This document shows positions 15,524-24,461 of a stretch of 37,731 bases of DNA, in pieces. The DNA lies in assembly GCF_910579375.1 (NCBI RefSeq), contig NZ_CAJTUJ010000008.1, forward strand, positions 1-37,731, in the 5' to 3' direction. The position numbers and the translations under genes were made by a program. The notes under the pieces were generated by a model. It was not told the DNA's origin. It worked only from the letters and a program-made list of their open reading frames with translations, and searched no databases. This DNA is from an uncultured Rikenella sp. (GTDB lineage: Bacteria > Bacteroidota > Bacteroidia > Bacteroidales > Rikenellaceae). Numbering within the stretch: position 1 is the first letter of the stretch; each line of letters opens with the position of its first letter.

Positions 15524-16936
15524 CTATAAAACCTTCGTCGCCGTAATCGGCCAACGCCGCTCGACACCGAACGTGCATCCCGATACCCGCAACGCCGGAG
15601 GAAGCTGATACCGCTTGAAATCCCCGCCGAGCAGCAACCGGCAGACCCGTTCCACCGTCGCCGCCTCGAACCCTTCCGCCACCACCTCCGCCGACGACAT
15701 CCCACCCTCGACCAACCGCACCAGAATCGCATCGAGCGTCGGATAGTCCGGCAACGAATCGGTATCCTGCTGTCCCGGTCGCAACTCCGCCGACGGCGCT
15801 TTCGTGAGGATATGCTCCGGAATCGGCGCCACCCTCCCCTCTGCCTCCGCCCGCTCGTTGATCCGCCGCGACAGGGCGTACACCTCACCTTTGTAGAGGT
15901 CGCCGATCACCCCCAACGCACCGCTCGTATCGCCGTACAGCGTCCCGTACCCCACCGCCGCCTCGCTCTTGTTCGAAGTATTCAGCATCAGCGCGCCGTG
16001 GCTGTTCGACAACGCCATGGTCATCATCAGCCGAATCCGCGCCTGCATATTCTCTTCGGCCAACCCCCGGCTCTTCTCGTCGCGGGCCGACTCCAACACC
16101 GGCTGCAACGCCGCCCGCGCCGCGTCGAACGTCCCGGCGATCGGCACCAGCCAGGCGTGTTCCGGCGGAAGCCCCACGCGACGAATCATCTCTTCCGAAT
16201 CCGCCACCGAATGGTCGGTCGAATACTGTGACGGCAACATGATCGTCTTCACGCGCTCCGCCCCCAAGGCCTCCACCGCCAAGGCCAGCACCAGGGCCGA
16301 GTCGACCCCCCCCGACATCGCCACACACGCCTCCCGAACCCCCGTTTTGACCAGATAGTCGCGCACGCCGAGCACCAACGCCCCGTGCAGTTGATCCAAC
16401 CGATCGCCCCACACCGCCCCTTCGGGCAACACGCCTGTCGCCGTGTCGATCACCGCGGTCGCCTTTTCGAAAAGCGGCAGCATCGCGACCTCGCCTGACG
16501 GCAGAGCCACCCCCGAACCGCCGTAGTAAATCGTATCGGTCTGTGCCCCGACCGCATTCGCCCACACCACCGGCCGTCCCAACCGTCGTGCCTCCCGAAG
16601 CAGCCGTTCACGGCTCTCCGCCGGTGCTCCGTGCCGAAAATGATCCGCCGCACAACGGAAAACCACCCCTCCGCACTCTCCGTCGGCCAACACCAGCCGC
16701 ACCCCTTGCTCCCGTGCAAACGCCTCGACCTCTGTCACCGCCGCAGCCGCCTGTTCCCGGAACAAAGCCGAATCGCCCAGTCCCAACAACGGCCCACCCG
16801 TCACCGCATCCGCACCGAAAACCGCCACTTCAGCCCCGTATTCCTCCGCAACACGGGCAATCTCCGCCTTCATCCGGGCCGCATTGCCCACCACATCGCC
16901 CACTTTATTGTTCTGCTGTACGAGTGCTATTTTCAT
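15524..16936 (-). CDS. nadE: NAD+ synthetase with a shortened, catalytically degenerate glutaminase domain
   Basis: A 470-aa protein. The C-terminal synthetase domain is intact: SGGVDS (208-213) binds ATP, MLPSQYSTDHS, NTSNKSEAAVGYGTLYGD and KAPSAELRPGQQDTDSLPDY are all conserved. It makes NAD+ from deamido-NAD+. The N-terminal nitrilase-type glutaminase is unusual: the catalytic Glu motif FPELALTGYP reads FGADAVTGGP (40-49), and the stretch that should carry the catalytic Lys and Cys is missing between about residues 85 and 100. The usual short form of the family is about 540 aa. The enzyme therefore probably uses ammonia directly. No extra DNA is present at the deletion, so a frameshift is unlikely. 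It overlaps the end of the upstream cyclase gene by 4 nt. Confidence 0.9.
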   Translation of the reverse strand: MKIALVQQNNKVGDVVGNAARMKAEIARVAEEYGAEVAVFGADAVTGGPLLGLGDSALFREQAAAAVTEVEAFAREQGVRLVLADGECGGVVFRCAADHFRHGAPAESRERLLREARRLGRPVVWANAVGAQTDTIYYGGSGVALPSGEVAMLPLFEKATAVIDTATGVLPEGAVWGDRLDQLHGALVLGVRDYLVKTGVREACVAMSGGVDSALVLALAVEALGAERVKTIMLPSQYSTDHSVADSEEMIRRVGLPPEHAWLVPIAGTFDAARAALQPVLESARDEKSRGLAEENMQARIRLMMTMALSNSHGALMLNTSNKSEAAVGYGTLYGDTSGALGVIGDLYKGEVYALSRRINERAEAEGRVAPIPEHILTKAPSAELRPGQQDTDSLPDYPTLDAILVRLVEGGMSSAEVVAEGFEAATVERVCRLLLGGDFKRYQLPPALRVSGCTFGVERRWPITATKVL

Positions 16937-17751
16937 AAATCGACCTTGATTTCGAAGAGTTTATCCCAGTTTTTTCCCGTGACGAAGATCCGTCCCGTCG
17001 CCGGATCGCAGGCGATTCCGTTGAAGACATCCGTATCCCGGCGATGCGCGATCCGGGTCTCCAACGCCGAACAGTCGATGTAATGGGTCACGAAACCCGT
17101 CGCCGGATCGATCACCGCGATACGATCCGTCAGGTAAAGATTGGCCCACAACCGATCGCCCACCCACTCCAGCTCATTGATCGCCGCCACCGGCCCGCGA
17201 TGATCCCGCACCCGGAACCGCCGCTGCTGCGTGAAATCGGCCGGATTCAGCACCCGTATCCACTCCGAACCGTCGCTCATGTAGAGCGAATCCCCGGCCG
17301 CATTGCCCGTCAGCCCCCACCCTTCACCCGAGTAGGAAAAAACGCCGACCTGCCGAAAATCCGAACGGCGATAGACGAAGCAGCGCTGTTCGCGCCAGGT
17401 GAGCAAGTAACAGACCGAATCCCCGACCAACGCCAGCCCCTCGCCGAAAAACCGTTCGGGCAACCGCACCATTCGTTCCACGCGCCCCGTTTCCAAATCC
17501 ACGCGTCGCAACGAAGAGGAGCCGTACTCGCCCGTGCTCTCATACAAACCGCCATCGGCCCACAACAGCCCCTGGGTATACGCCCGCTCATCATGCGGAT
17601 ACTCGGCCACGATTTCCGGCACCACCACCTTGGGCTCCGGCACGACAGCCGCTGCCGCGCGGGACGACGCTCCGCTCTCACCCCTCCCCGCCGACGAGCC
17701 GCAGGCCACGGCTCCGCAAGCGATCAAACAGGCTAAAAACAAACTTTTCAT
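16933..17751 (-). CDS. Glutaminyl-peptide cyclotransferase (glutamine cyclotransferase), lipoprotein
   Basis: A 272-aa predicted lipoprotein; MKSLFLACLIACGAVACGSS has a lipobox-like end at Cys17. The mature part is a five-bladed propeller of the plant/bacterial glutamine cyclotransferase family, with HDERAYTQGLLW, FFGEGLALVGD, YSGEGWGLTG, INELEWVGDRLWANLY, and VFNGIACDPATGRIFVTGKNWDKLFEI. It converts N-terminal Gln of exported proteins to pyroglutamate in the periplasm, which protects them from aminopeptidases. It starts 1 nt after the glycosyltransferase stop codon, so translation is probably coupled. Confidence 0.9.
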   Translation of the reverse strand: MKSLFLACLIACGAVACGSSAGRGESGASSRAAAAVVPEPKVVVPEIVAEYPHDERAYTQGLLWADGGLYESTGEYGSSSLRRVDLETGRVERMVRLPERFFGEGLALVGDSVCYLLTWREQRCFVYRRSDFRQVGVFSYSGEGWGLTGNAAGDSLYMSDGSEWIRVLNPADFTQQRRFRVRDHRGPVAAINELEWVGDRLWANLYLTDRIAVIDPATGFVTHYIDCSALETRIAHRRDTDVFNGIACDPATGRIFVTGKNWDKLFEIKVDL

Positions 17752-17752
17752 A

Positions 17753-18802
17753 CTACATCATTTTTCCGAACCGACGCCGCCCGAACAGATACCGCAGCGC
17801 GACACTCCCGCGATACATCACCCTCGGCGACGGCAGCGCAAAGCCGTTCCACCGTTCGCGCCGCAAACCGCGCCGCATCCGGCACCAGAAATCCCGATGC
17901 CCCCGCACCACTGCCCCGGCGAATGCGCTCCGACCGGTGCAGAGATAGACCGCTGCCTGTCCCCCATCGAGCCAGAAGCGGATCAAATAGATCACCGCAA
18001 AATGCCCGAGCGACAAATTGCGATAAAGCATCGCTAAATTATTCCGAAAATTAAGATAAATTTTCCGTGGCGAAGAGGCCGGCAACGCGCCGCCCCCCAC
18101 GTGATAGACCACCGACTGCGGAACCACCGCCACGCGCCAACCCATTCGATGGAGCCGCCAACAGAGGTCGATCTCCTCCATGTGGGCGAAAAAGGCCTCT
18201 TCGAGCCCGCCCGACCGTCGCCACGCCTCGGCCCGTACCAATAAAGCCGCCCCCGTCGCCCAAAAAACATCGCGCACCGTATCGTACTGTCCCTCGTCCT
18301 GTTCTACCGTACCGAAGATCCGCCCCCGACAGAACGGATAGCCCAATCGGTCGATAAATCCGCCGGACGCCCCCGCATACTCGAAATATTCCCGCCGGTC
18401 ATAAGCCCTGAGTTTCGGCATCGCCGCGCCGACGGTCGGTTCCGCCTCGAACAGCGCCGCCAACGGCTCCAGCCATCCCGGCGTCACCTCCACGTCGGAG
18501 TTGAGCAACAGATAAGCGTCGAACGAAACCAGCGATTCGTGCGCCAAGGCCCGGTTATAACCGCCTGTAAAGCCATAGTTCTTGTCGAAAGCCAAAAGTC
18601 TCACCCACGGATGGTCCACCGAGACATAAGCCTCCTCCAGCCAACGCACCGACCCGTCCGTCGATCCGTTGTCGGCCACCACGACCGTCGCCTCGCACCC
18701 CTCCGGCGCCCCCTCCCCCGTCGAACAGGCAATCACCCCCGGCAAGAACCGCCGCAAAAACGCTTCGCCGTTCCAGTTCAGGATCACGACCGCCAGCCTC
18801 AT
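17753..18802 (-). CDS. GT2-family glycosyltransferase
   Basis: A 349-aa inverting glycosyltransferase of the GT-A fold. MRLAVVILNWNGEAFL starts the nucleotide-binding fold, VVVADNGSTDGSVRWL is the second block, and LLLNSDVEVTPGWLEPL holds the metal-binding region. The C-terminal third has a hydrophobic stretch HFAVIYLIRFWLDG. The overall pattern, including FFAHMEEIDLCWRLHRMGW, is that of rhamnosyltransferase-like enzymes of surface polysaccharides. The ATG at 18802 overlaps the acyltransferase stop codon (ATGA), so it is preferred to a longer frame starting at 18904. The acceptor sugar is unknown. Confidence 0.85.
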   Translation of the reverse strand: MRLAVVILNWNGEAFLRRFLPGVIACSTGEGAPEGCEATVVVADNGSTDGSVRWLEEAYVSVDHPWVRLLAFDKNYGFTGGYNRALAHESLVSFDAYLLLNSDVEVTPGWLEPLAALFEAEPTVGAAMPKLRAYDRREYFEYAGASGGFIDRLGYPFCRGRIFGTVEQDEGQYDTVRDVFWATGAALLVRAEAWRRSGGLEEAFFAHMEEIDLCWRLHRMGWRVAVVPQSVVYHVGGGALPASSPRKIYLNFRNNLAMLYRNLSLGHFAVIYLIRFWLDGGQAAVYLCTGRSAFAGAVVRGHRDFWCRMRRGLRRERWNGFALPSPRVMYRGSVALRYLFGRRRFGKMM

Positions 18803-19728
18803 CGCCCCTCGCCTCCGTCCGTTTTGTCCTCGACAATCTGCCGCCCGTGGGCTTCCATCCACGACTCTCGGTTGTGCTTCCACCGCCGATGCGACCACAT
18901 CCACAACTCCGGCCGCGTGCGAATCATCCGCTCCAGCCGCTCGGCATACCGCCGGGTGATTTCGCCCGGCTCGACCCGTTCGACCCCGTCGTACAAGAGC
19001 TCGAACCGCGCCTCATAATATCCCCGCCGCACCTTCCGCATGTCGAGGAACAGCACCGGCATCCCGCTCCGCACGGCCAGTTTCTCGGTTCCCACGAAAA
19101 ACGGCGTCCACCGACCGAGGAACATCGTCCAGTTCTGTATCTCCGGCCACGCCGGAGTCTGGTCGGCAATCAACGCCAGGGTCACCCGCTCTCCGGCCCG
19201 ATGCCGACGTACCATCTCGCGCCCCACTTCGTGCATCGGCACCGGAACTACTCCGAACCGGCTCCGGATCTTCCGATAGAATCGATCGGCTCCCCGATTA
19301 CTCAACGGCCGGTAAACGGCCAGCGTGGTGCTCGGTGCGCTATAGAGGCCGAAATTCGTGGTGTACTCCCACGAGCCGTAATGGGCCATGGCCGATATCC
19401 AAGAGCGGTCGCCCGTCCACGAAGCGACCTCGTCCAAGTTCAGGTAGTTCATCCGCCGCCTCACCTGTTTCTCCGTGGCCGAAGTCAGCGAGAGGGTTTC
19501 GATAAACACGTCCGCCAGATGGGCATAGAAAGCACGTTCGATCCTCCGCCGCTCATTCTCGCTCTTCTCGGGAAACGAGGCGAGCAAGTTGGCCCGCACG
19601 ACTCCACGCCTGTAACGCACGACGCTGTACAACACCCACCGCACGAGGTCGGAGAAGAGAAACTGCACTTTATAAGGCAGTTTCCCGAGCACCCAGGCGA
19701 AAGGATAGACGAAATAGTAGGTCAGCAT
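18799..19728 (-). CDS. LpxL/HtrB-family lipid A acyltransferase
   Basis: A 309-aa protein with an N-terminal amphipathic/hydrophobic segment (MLTYYFVYPFAWVLGKLP) and the family HX4E motif in AHYGSWEY. LIADQTPAWPEIQNWTMFLGR and TPFFVGTEKLAVRSGMPV are the second and third conserved blocks; RTRPELWMWSHRRWKHN is the typical C-terminal block. It transfers an acyl chain to lipid A precursors at the inner membrane. In Bacteroidota a single LpxL-like enzyme is usual and this is a good candidate. It starts 13 nt after the preceding gene. Confidence 0.9.
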   Translation of the reverse strand: MLTYYFVYPFAWVLGKLPYKVQFLFSDLVRWVLYSVVRYRRGVVRANLLASFPEKSENERRRIERAFYAHLADVFIETLSLTSATEKQVRRRMNYLNLDEVASWTGDRSWISAMAHYGSWEYTTNFGLYSAPSTTLAVYRPLSNRGADRFYRKIRSRFGVVPVPMHEVGREMVRRHRAGERVTLALIADQTPAWPEIQNWTMFLGRWTPFFVGTEKLAVRSGMPVLFLDMRKVRRGYYEARFELLYDGVERVEPGEITRRYAERLERMIRTRPELWMWSHRRWKHNRESWMEAHGRQIVEDKTDGGEGR

Positions 19729-19741
19729 CCGAGAACAAACG

Positions 19742-20581
19742 TCATTTGATAAACTCTGTGCCGGCCACGAGCCGGAAAATTTCGTCCCGCACCAACGGGT
19801 TGGTCGCCACGACGCTCCGCCCGAACGTATAGTCCGTTCCGCCGGCGAAATCGGTCACGACTCCGCCCGCCTGACGCACGATAAACGCGCCGGCCGCCAC
19901 GTCCCACGGCGAGAGGTTGATGTGATAAAAGGCATCGGCCCGCCCGCATGCCACATAGACCAAATCCGTCGCCGCCGACCCCAACCGTCTCGCTCCATGG
20001 CTGTTGCGATTGAAGTAGGCGAAGCTCCGTTCGAAATGCTCCACGACTTTCGCATCCAGCCCGTAGGCCAGTCCGGTCAGCACCAGCGCGTCGTCGACAC
20101 CGGCCACTTCGGAGACGTGTATCGGCTCCCCGTTACAGAAAGCCCCCGAAGCCCCTTTCCAGGTGTAGAAGCTCTCCTGCAACGTGACTTCGTACACCAC
20201 CCCGACAACCGCCTCTTTGGTCTGCGTATCCCACAATGCGATGCTAACGGCATAGGGCGGCAATCCGTGTACGAAATTGGTGGTGCCGTCCAACGGATCG
20301 ACGATCCACTGGTACGGCGCCTCGGCATCGACGCGTCCCGAGCCCTCTTCGGCCACAAAGGCGGCTTCGGGCACCAAAGCGCCGAGGGCTTCGACAATGA
20401 TCCGCTCGGCCCCTTTGTCCACATACGAGACGAAGTTGTGCACGCCCTTGACTTCGACACGGTCGGCGGTAAATCGCTTCCGCTCGGCGGCAATATAGTC
20501 TCCTGCCTCCCGCGCGATCTCCCGGACGCGGGTACAGATCGGTTCCCAATCGACCGGTATGTTGTTCTTCGTCTGTTCCAT
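19742..20581 (-). CDS. Inositol monophosphatase-family phosphatase
   Basis: A 279-aa metal-dependent phosphatase of the SuhB/IMPase family. FVAEEGSG supplies the first metal-binding Glu, WIVDPLDGTTNFVHGLPPYAV holds the DPxDGT motif, and LSPWDVAAGAFIVRQAGG the last metal ligand. Substrates in the family range from inositol phosphates to sugar and nucleoside phosphates, so the true substrate is open. The ATG at 20581 (MEQTKNNIPVDWE) is used because an exact -7 element lies 25 nt upstream; an earlier in-frame start at 20626 lies upstream of that promoter. It is the first gene of the operon leading to nadE. Confidence 0.9.
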   Translation of the reverse strand: MEQTKNNIPVDWEPICTRVREIAREAGDYIAAERKRFTADRVEVKGVHNFVSYVDKGAERIIVEALGALVPEAAFVAEEGSGRVDAEAPYQWIVDPLDGTTNFVHGLPPYAVSIALWDTQTKEAVVGVVYEVTLQESFYTWKGASGAFCNGEPIHVSEVAGVDDALVLTGLAYGLDAKVVEHFERSFAYFNRNSHGARRLGSAATDLVYVACGRADAFYHINLSPWDVAAGAFIVRQAGGVVTDFAGGTDYTFGRSVVATNPLVRDEIFRLVAGTEFIK

Positions 20582-20605
20582 GCGACGCTTTTTCGGATGA
20601 TTACA

Positions 20606-20613
20606 CAAAGATA
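20606..20613 (-). promoter_or_regulatory. -7 element of the IMPase-to-nadE operon
   Basis: TATCTTTG on the minus strand is an exact TAnnTTTG match, giving a start point about 18 nt before the ATG. A well-placed -33 TTTG is not seen; the nearest is 26 nt upstream. Confidence 0.5.
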
Positions 20614-20672
20614 GTGATTCTTGCAACGGATAATCCGTACAAAAGGGGGAATTTTTGGAGGATATGCCGCAT

Positions 20673-20706
20673 AAAAAAGGCTTGCCCCTTCCGGTGCAAG
20701 CCTTTT
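20673..20706 (-). terminator. Rho-independent terminator after enolase
   Basis: On the minus strand AAAAGGCTTGC pairs with GCAAGCCTTTT around a 10-nt loop and runs into six Ts. It lies 38 nt after the eno stop codon. Confidence 0.9.
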
Positions 20707-20743
20707 CGTTACCTGATCCGCTTCAAAAAAGAAGCCGGACGAA

Positions 20744-22051
20744 CTATTTCTGGCGGTAGATCTTGGTATATCCGTAGATAGCCTCGTCCCCGAGTTCCTC
20801 TTCGATGCGGAGGAGCTGGTTGTATTTGGCCATCCGGTCGGAACGGCTCATCGAACCGGTCTTGATCTGGCCCGAGTTGGTAGCCACGGCGATATCGGCG
20901 ATGGTAGCATCCTCGGTTTCGCCCGAACGGTGCGAGGTCACGCTGGTATAGCCTGCACGGTGCGCCATTTCGATGGCATCCAAGGTCTCGGTCAGCGAGC
21001 CGATCTGGTTCACTTTGATCAGGATGGAGTTCCCGCAACCCATTTCGATCCCTTTCTTCAAGAACTCGACGTTGGTCACGAACAGGTCGTCGCCGACCAG
21101 CTGGCACTTGTCGCCGATCGCTGCGGTCAGTTTCTGCCACCCTTCCCAGTCGTTTTCGCTCATACCGTCTTCGATCGAGTCGATCGGGTACTTGGTCACC
21201 AACCCTTTCAGGTATTCCACCTGCTGGTCAGAGGTCAGTTTAGCCCCTTTATCCCCTTCGAAGATGGTGTAGTCGTAAACGCCGTTCTTATAGAATTCCG
21301 ACGATGCGCAGTCCATACCGATCGACACATCACCCCCTTCGCACTTCCGACCCGGTTTGTAACCGGCTTTTTTAATGGCTTCGATGATCGATTCGATGGC
21401 GTCTTCGGTACCTTTCAAGGTCGGTGCGAACCCGCCTTCGTCGCCCACTGCGGTCGAAAGGCCGCGGTCATGCAGCACCTTCTTGAGAGCATGGAACACC
21501 TCTGCCCCCATCCGCAAGCCTTCGCGGAACGAGGTAGCGCCTACCGGACGGATCATGAATTCCTGGAAAGCGATCGGCGCATCCGAGTGCGAACCGCCGT
21601 TGATGATGTTCATCATCGGCACCGGCAGCGTTTTGGCATTCGAACCGCCGATGTAGCGATACAACGGCACCCCGACATAATTAGCCGCAGCTTTGGCACA
21701 AGCCAGCGATACGCCCAAAATGGCATTGGCGCCGAGGTTCGACTTGGTGGGCGTCCCGTCCAGTGCGATCATGGTCTTGTCGATCCCGACCTGGTCGGTC
21801 ACCATCATGCCGACGATTTCTTTGGCAATCACGTCATTGACATTCTGCACCGCTTTGAGCACCCCTTTCCCGAGGTAGCGTCCTTTGTCGCCGTCGCGCA
21901 GTTCGAGGGCTTCGTTTTCGCCGGTTGATGCGCCGCTCGGCACAGCTGCACGCCCGAAAGCGCCGCTGGCGGTGAGTACTTCCACTTCGATGGTCGGATT
22001 ACCGCGCGAGTCGAGAATTTCGCGGGCATGTACACTGATGATTTGTCCCAT
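20744..22051 (-). CDS. eno: Enolase
   Basis: A 435-aa glycolytic enzyme converting 2-phosphoglycerate to phosphoenolpyruvate. Conserved blocks include VPSGASTGENEALELRDGD, the signature MMNIINGGSHSDAPIAFQEFMI, GDEGGFAP, SIEDGMSENDW, LVGDDLFVTN, LIKVNQIGSLTETL (catalytic Lys) and SHRSGETED. Length is normal. No clear promoter was found in the 124 bp between rplQ and eno, so its expression may depend on a weakly conserved promoter or on read-through past the hairpin at 22110-22144. Confidence 0.98.
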   Translation of the reverse strand: MGQIISVHAREILDSRGNPTIEVEVLTASGAFGRAAVPSGASTGENEALELRDGDKGRYLGKGVLKAVQNVNDVIAKEIVGMMVTDQVGIDKTMIALDGTPTKSNLGANAILGVSLACAKAAANYVGVPLYRYIGGSNAKTLPVPMMNIINGGSHSDAPIAFQEFMIRPVGATSFREGLRMGAEVFHALKKVLHDRGLSTAVGDEGGFAPTLKGTEDAIESIIEAIKKAGYKPGRKCEGGDVSIGMDCASSEFYKNGVYDYTIFEGDKGAKLTSDQQVEYLKGLVTKYPIDSIEDGMSENDWEGWQKLTAAIGDKCQLVGDDLFVTNVEFLKKGIEMGCGNSILIKVNQIGSLTETLDAIEMAHRAGYTSVTSHRSGETEDATIADIAVATNSGQIKTGSMSRSDRMAKYNQLLRIEEELGDEAIYGYTKIYRQK

Positions 22052-22109
22052 TTCTTATTGTTGATTATTAGGTATTTGAGCCTCGTTCAGCCCGATTCCG
22101 AAAAGAATC

Positions 22110-22144
22110 GAGGGGTGTCTACCGCATATCGGTAAACACCCCTC
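22110..22144 (-). terminator. Hairpin terminator after rplQ
   Basis: GAGGGGTGTTTACCG pairs with CGGTAGACACCCCTC with one mismatch around a 5-nt loop; GATTCTTTT follows on the minus strand. It marks the end of the ribosomal operon. Confidence 0.75.
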
Positions 22145-22175
22145 AAAAATAGTACTTTGTTTCTGACTATGCAAA

Positions 22176-22706
22176 TTATTCGACTTCGGCAGCCACCGCT
22201 TCCACCGCAGCAACTTCCGCAACCGGCGTTTCCGCTGCCGGAGTCGCATTCTCCGTCGCAGTCGCGGTTTTCTTAGCCCCACCGGCCCGCCGAGTCCGTC
22301 CCTTCGCAGCGCCTTTCTTAGCTGCGCCGCCGTTCTGGGTGTATTCGGTGTCGAAGTCTACAAGTTCGATGAAGCAGGTTTCGGCCCCATCCCCCTGCCG
22401 GAATCCGGTCTTCAGGATACGACAGTATCCGCCCGGCCGTTCCGCAATCTTCGGAGCGACTTCGCGGAAGAGTTCGGTCACGGCTTCCTTGTTTTTCAGG
22501 TAAGCGAAGACCATACGCCGCGAATGGGTCGAGTCGTCTTTCGATTTGGTAATGATCGGTTCCACGTAAGTCCTGAGGGCTTTAGCCTTAGCGAGGGTGG
22601 TGCTGATTCGTTTGTGGAGGATCAACGACACGGCCATATTCGCCATCAAGGCTTTGCGGTGCGAAGCCTGCCGCCCGAGGTGGTTTACGGTTTTGTTATG
22701 TCTCAT
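22176..22706 (-). CDS. rplQ: 50S ribosomal protein L17 with long Ala/Glu-rich tail
   Basis: A 176-aa protein: residues 1-125 are standard L17 (MRHNKTVNHLGRQASHRKALMANMA...). The final 50 residues form a low-complexity tail, first basic (KKGAAKGRTRRAGGAKK) and then acidic (EVAAVEAVAAEVE). Such tails occur in Bacteroidota L17. It is the last gene of the operon, 8 nt after rpoA. Confidence 0.97.
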   Translation of the reverse strand: MRHNKTVNHLGRQASHRKALMANMAVSLILHKRISTTLAKAKALRTYVEPIITKSKDDSTHSRRMVFAYLKNKEAVTELFREVAPKIAERPGGYCRILKTGFRQGDGAETCFIELVDFDTEYTQNGGAAKKGAAKGRTRRAGGAKKTATATENATPAAETPVAEVAAVEAVAAEVE

Positions 22707-22714
22707 GGTTGTGT

Positions 22715-23707
22715 TTAGTCTTTGTCAAGTTTGTACTTAGCGACGTCCATCCCGAAGTGGAGGTTCAGGTTGGCGAGCAGTTCGTCGAGTTCGGACAAGG
22801 ATTTCTTCCCGAAATTTCTGAATTTCAAGAGGTCGCTGCGCTGGAACCGCACGAGTTCGCCCAGCGTCTCCACTTCTGCCGCTTTGAGGCAGTTCAAGGC
22901 CCGCACCGACAGATCCTGCTCCGTCAGCTTGGTCTTCAACAGTTGCCGCATGTGGAGGATATCCTCGTCAAACTCTTCGGTGGTCGCCTTTTCTTCGGTT
23001 TCAAGGGTGATCTTTTCGTCGGAAAAGAGCATGAAGTGGAAGATCAGAATCTTGGCCGCCTCCTTGAGCGCCTCCTTGGGATGAATGGATCCGTCGGTGG
23101 TAATCTCGATGGTGAGTTTTTCGTAGTCGGTCTTCTGTTCGACGCGGTAGTTTTCGACCGCGTACTTCACGTTCTTGATCGGCGTGTGGATCGAGTCGAT
23201 CGGCAGGAGTCCGAACGGTGCATCGGCCGGCCGGTTTTCTTCGGCCGGCACATACCCGCGGCCTTTGCCGATAGTGAGTTCGATCTGGAACTTCACGTCG
23301 GGTTCGAGGCGGCAAATCAGCAAGTCCGGATTGAGCACTTTGAATCCGGTCATGAAGTTGGAGAGGTAACCGGCCGTCAGTTCAGTCACTCCGGCCACGT
23401 TCACCACCACCTTTTCGGATTCAATGTTCTCGACGGTCCGCACGAGGCGTACCTGCTTGAGGTTGAGAATGATTTCTATCATCTCTTCCATCACTCCGGG
23501 GATGGAAGCGAACTCATGGTCTACGCCGGGTATCCGTACGGTGGTAAAGGCGTAACCTTCGAGCGACGACAGGAGTATTCGACGGAGTGCATTGCCCACG
23601 GTGATGCCGTATCCCGGCTCCAGGGGACGGAATTCGAACCGTCCGAACGAGGCCGTGGAGTCAAGCATGATCACCTTGTCGGGCTTCTGGAATGCTAATA
23701 TAGCCAT
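22715..23707 (-). CDS. rpoA: RNA polymerase alpha subunit
   Basis: A 330-aa subunit. The N-terminal assembly domain (about 1-235) includes RFEFRPLEPGYGITVGNALRRILLSSLEG. The C-terminal domain (about 250-315), which contacts DNA and regulators, includes LSVRALNCLKAAEVETLGELV and NFGKKSLSELDELLANLNLHFG. It lies in the conserved order rpsD-rpoA-rplQ. Confidence 0.98.
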   Translation of the reverse strand: MAILAFQKPDKVIMLDSTASFGRFEFRPLEPGYGITVGNALRRILLSSLEGYAFTTVRIPGVDHEFASIPGVMEEMIEIILNLKQVRLVRTVENIESEKVVVNVAGVTELTAGYLSNFMTGFKVLNPDLLICRLEPDVKFQIELTIGKGRGYVPAEENRPADAPFGLLPIDSIHTPIKNVKYAVENYRVEQKTDYEKLTIEITTDGSIHPKEALKEAAKILIFHFMLFSDEKITLETEEKATTEEFDEDILHMRQLLKTKLTEQDLSVRALNCLKAAEVETLGELVRFQRSDLLKFRNFGKKSLSELDELLANLNLHFGMDVAKYKLDKD

Positions 23708-23733
23708 AGTTGTGTGTACTCCTCGATTAATTA

Positions 23734-24342
23734 CTATTTAGAGTAGAGTTCGACGATCAACTGTTCGTTGATGTTTTCGGGAATTTCGGCGCGTTCGGGT
23801 TTCTGCATGAATTTCCCGGACATCGACGCGGCGTCCCATTCGAGCCACGAGAAGCGGCTGCGCTGGTTGGAGCCCAACGCGTTCTGGATCACTTCCAAGG
23901 CTTTGGACTTTTCCCGAACGGCAACGATCTGCCCCGGTTTCAACTGGTACGACGGGATGTTCACCACATTGCCGTCCACAGTGATATGCCGGTGCGACAC
24001 CAACTGCCGCGCGGCAGCGCGCGTGGGTGCAATCCCCATCCGGTACACGACATTATCCAGTCTCGATTCGAGGAGTTGGAGCAGCACTTCGCCGGTCACA
24101 CCGCCAGCCCGTTCCGCAGCTTCGAAAGTACGCCGGAACTGCTTTTCGAGCATCCCGTAGAGTGCCTTTACTTTCTGCTTTTCTTTGAGCTGTACGCCGT
24201 ATTCGGAGACTTTTTTCCGCCGCCGATTGAGGCCGTGCTGTCCCGGGGGATAGTTCTTCTTTTCGAATGAAGAGTCCGACCCGAAGATAGGTTCGCCGAA
24301 TTTACGGGCGATTTTGGTTCTTGGTCCTGTATAACGTGCCAT
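23734..24342 (-). CDS. rpsD: 30S ribosomal protein S4
   Basis: A 202-aa primary 16S rRNA-binding protein. MARYTGPRTKIARKFGEPIFG and the S4 domain RLDNVVYRMGIAPTRAAARQLVSHRHITVDG are typical. The zinc-free, Cys-poor N-terminus is the form common in Bacteroidota. It is preceded by a 119-bp gap without a visible gene or promoter. Confidence 0.98.
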   Translation of the reverse strand: MARYTGPRTKIARKFGEPIFGSDSSFEKKNYPPGQHGLNRRRKKVSEYGVQLKEKQKVKALYGMLEKQFRRTFEAAERAGGVTGEVLLQLLESRLDNVVYRMGIAPTRAAARQLVSHRHITVDGNVVNIPSYQLKPGQIVAVREKSKALEVIQNALGSNQRSRFSWLEWDAASMSGKFMQKPERAEIPENINEQLIVELYSK

Positions 24343-24461
24343 TTTGTGTTTTTACTTTTTTGTCTTTGTTGAAAGGTATGGTAAAATGATCCGCTTTATG
24401 CGATCTTCCGGTGCTTTATGGGCATCGCTGTGAAGCACAGGTCTGCGAAAGCGACCGAAGA

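Noticed and set aside
15524..16936. Frameshift as the reason for the short NadE glutaminase domain
   Set aside because: The frame stays open and family-like on both sides of the gap and there is no spare DNA that could encode the missing segment in another frame.
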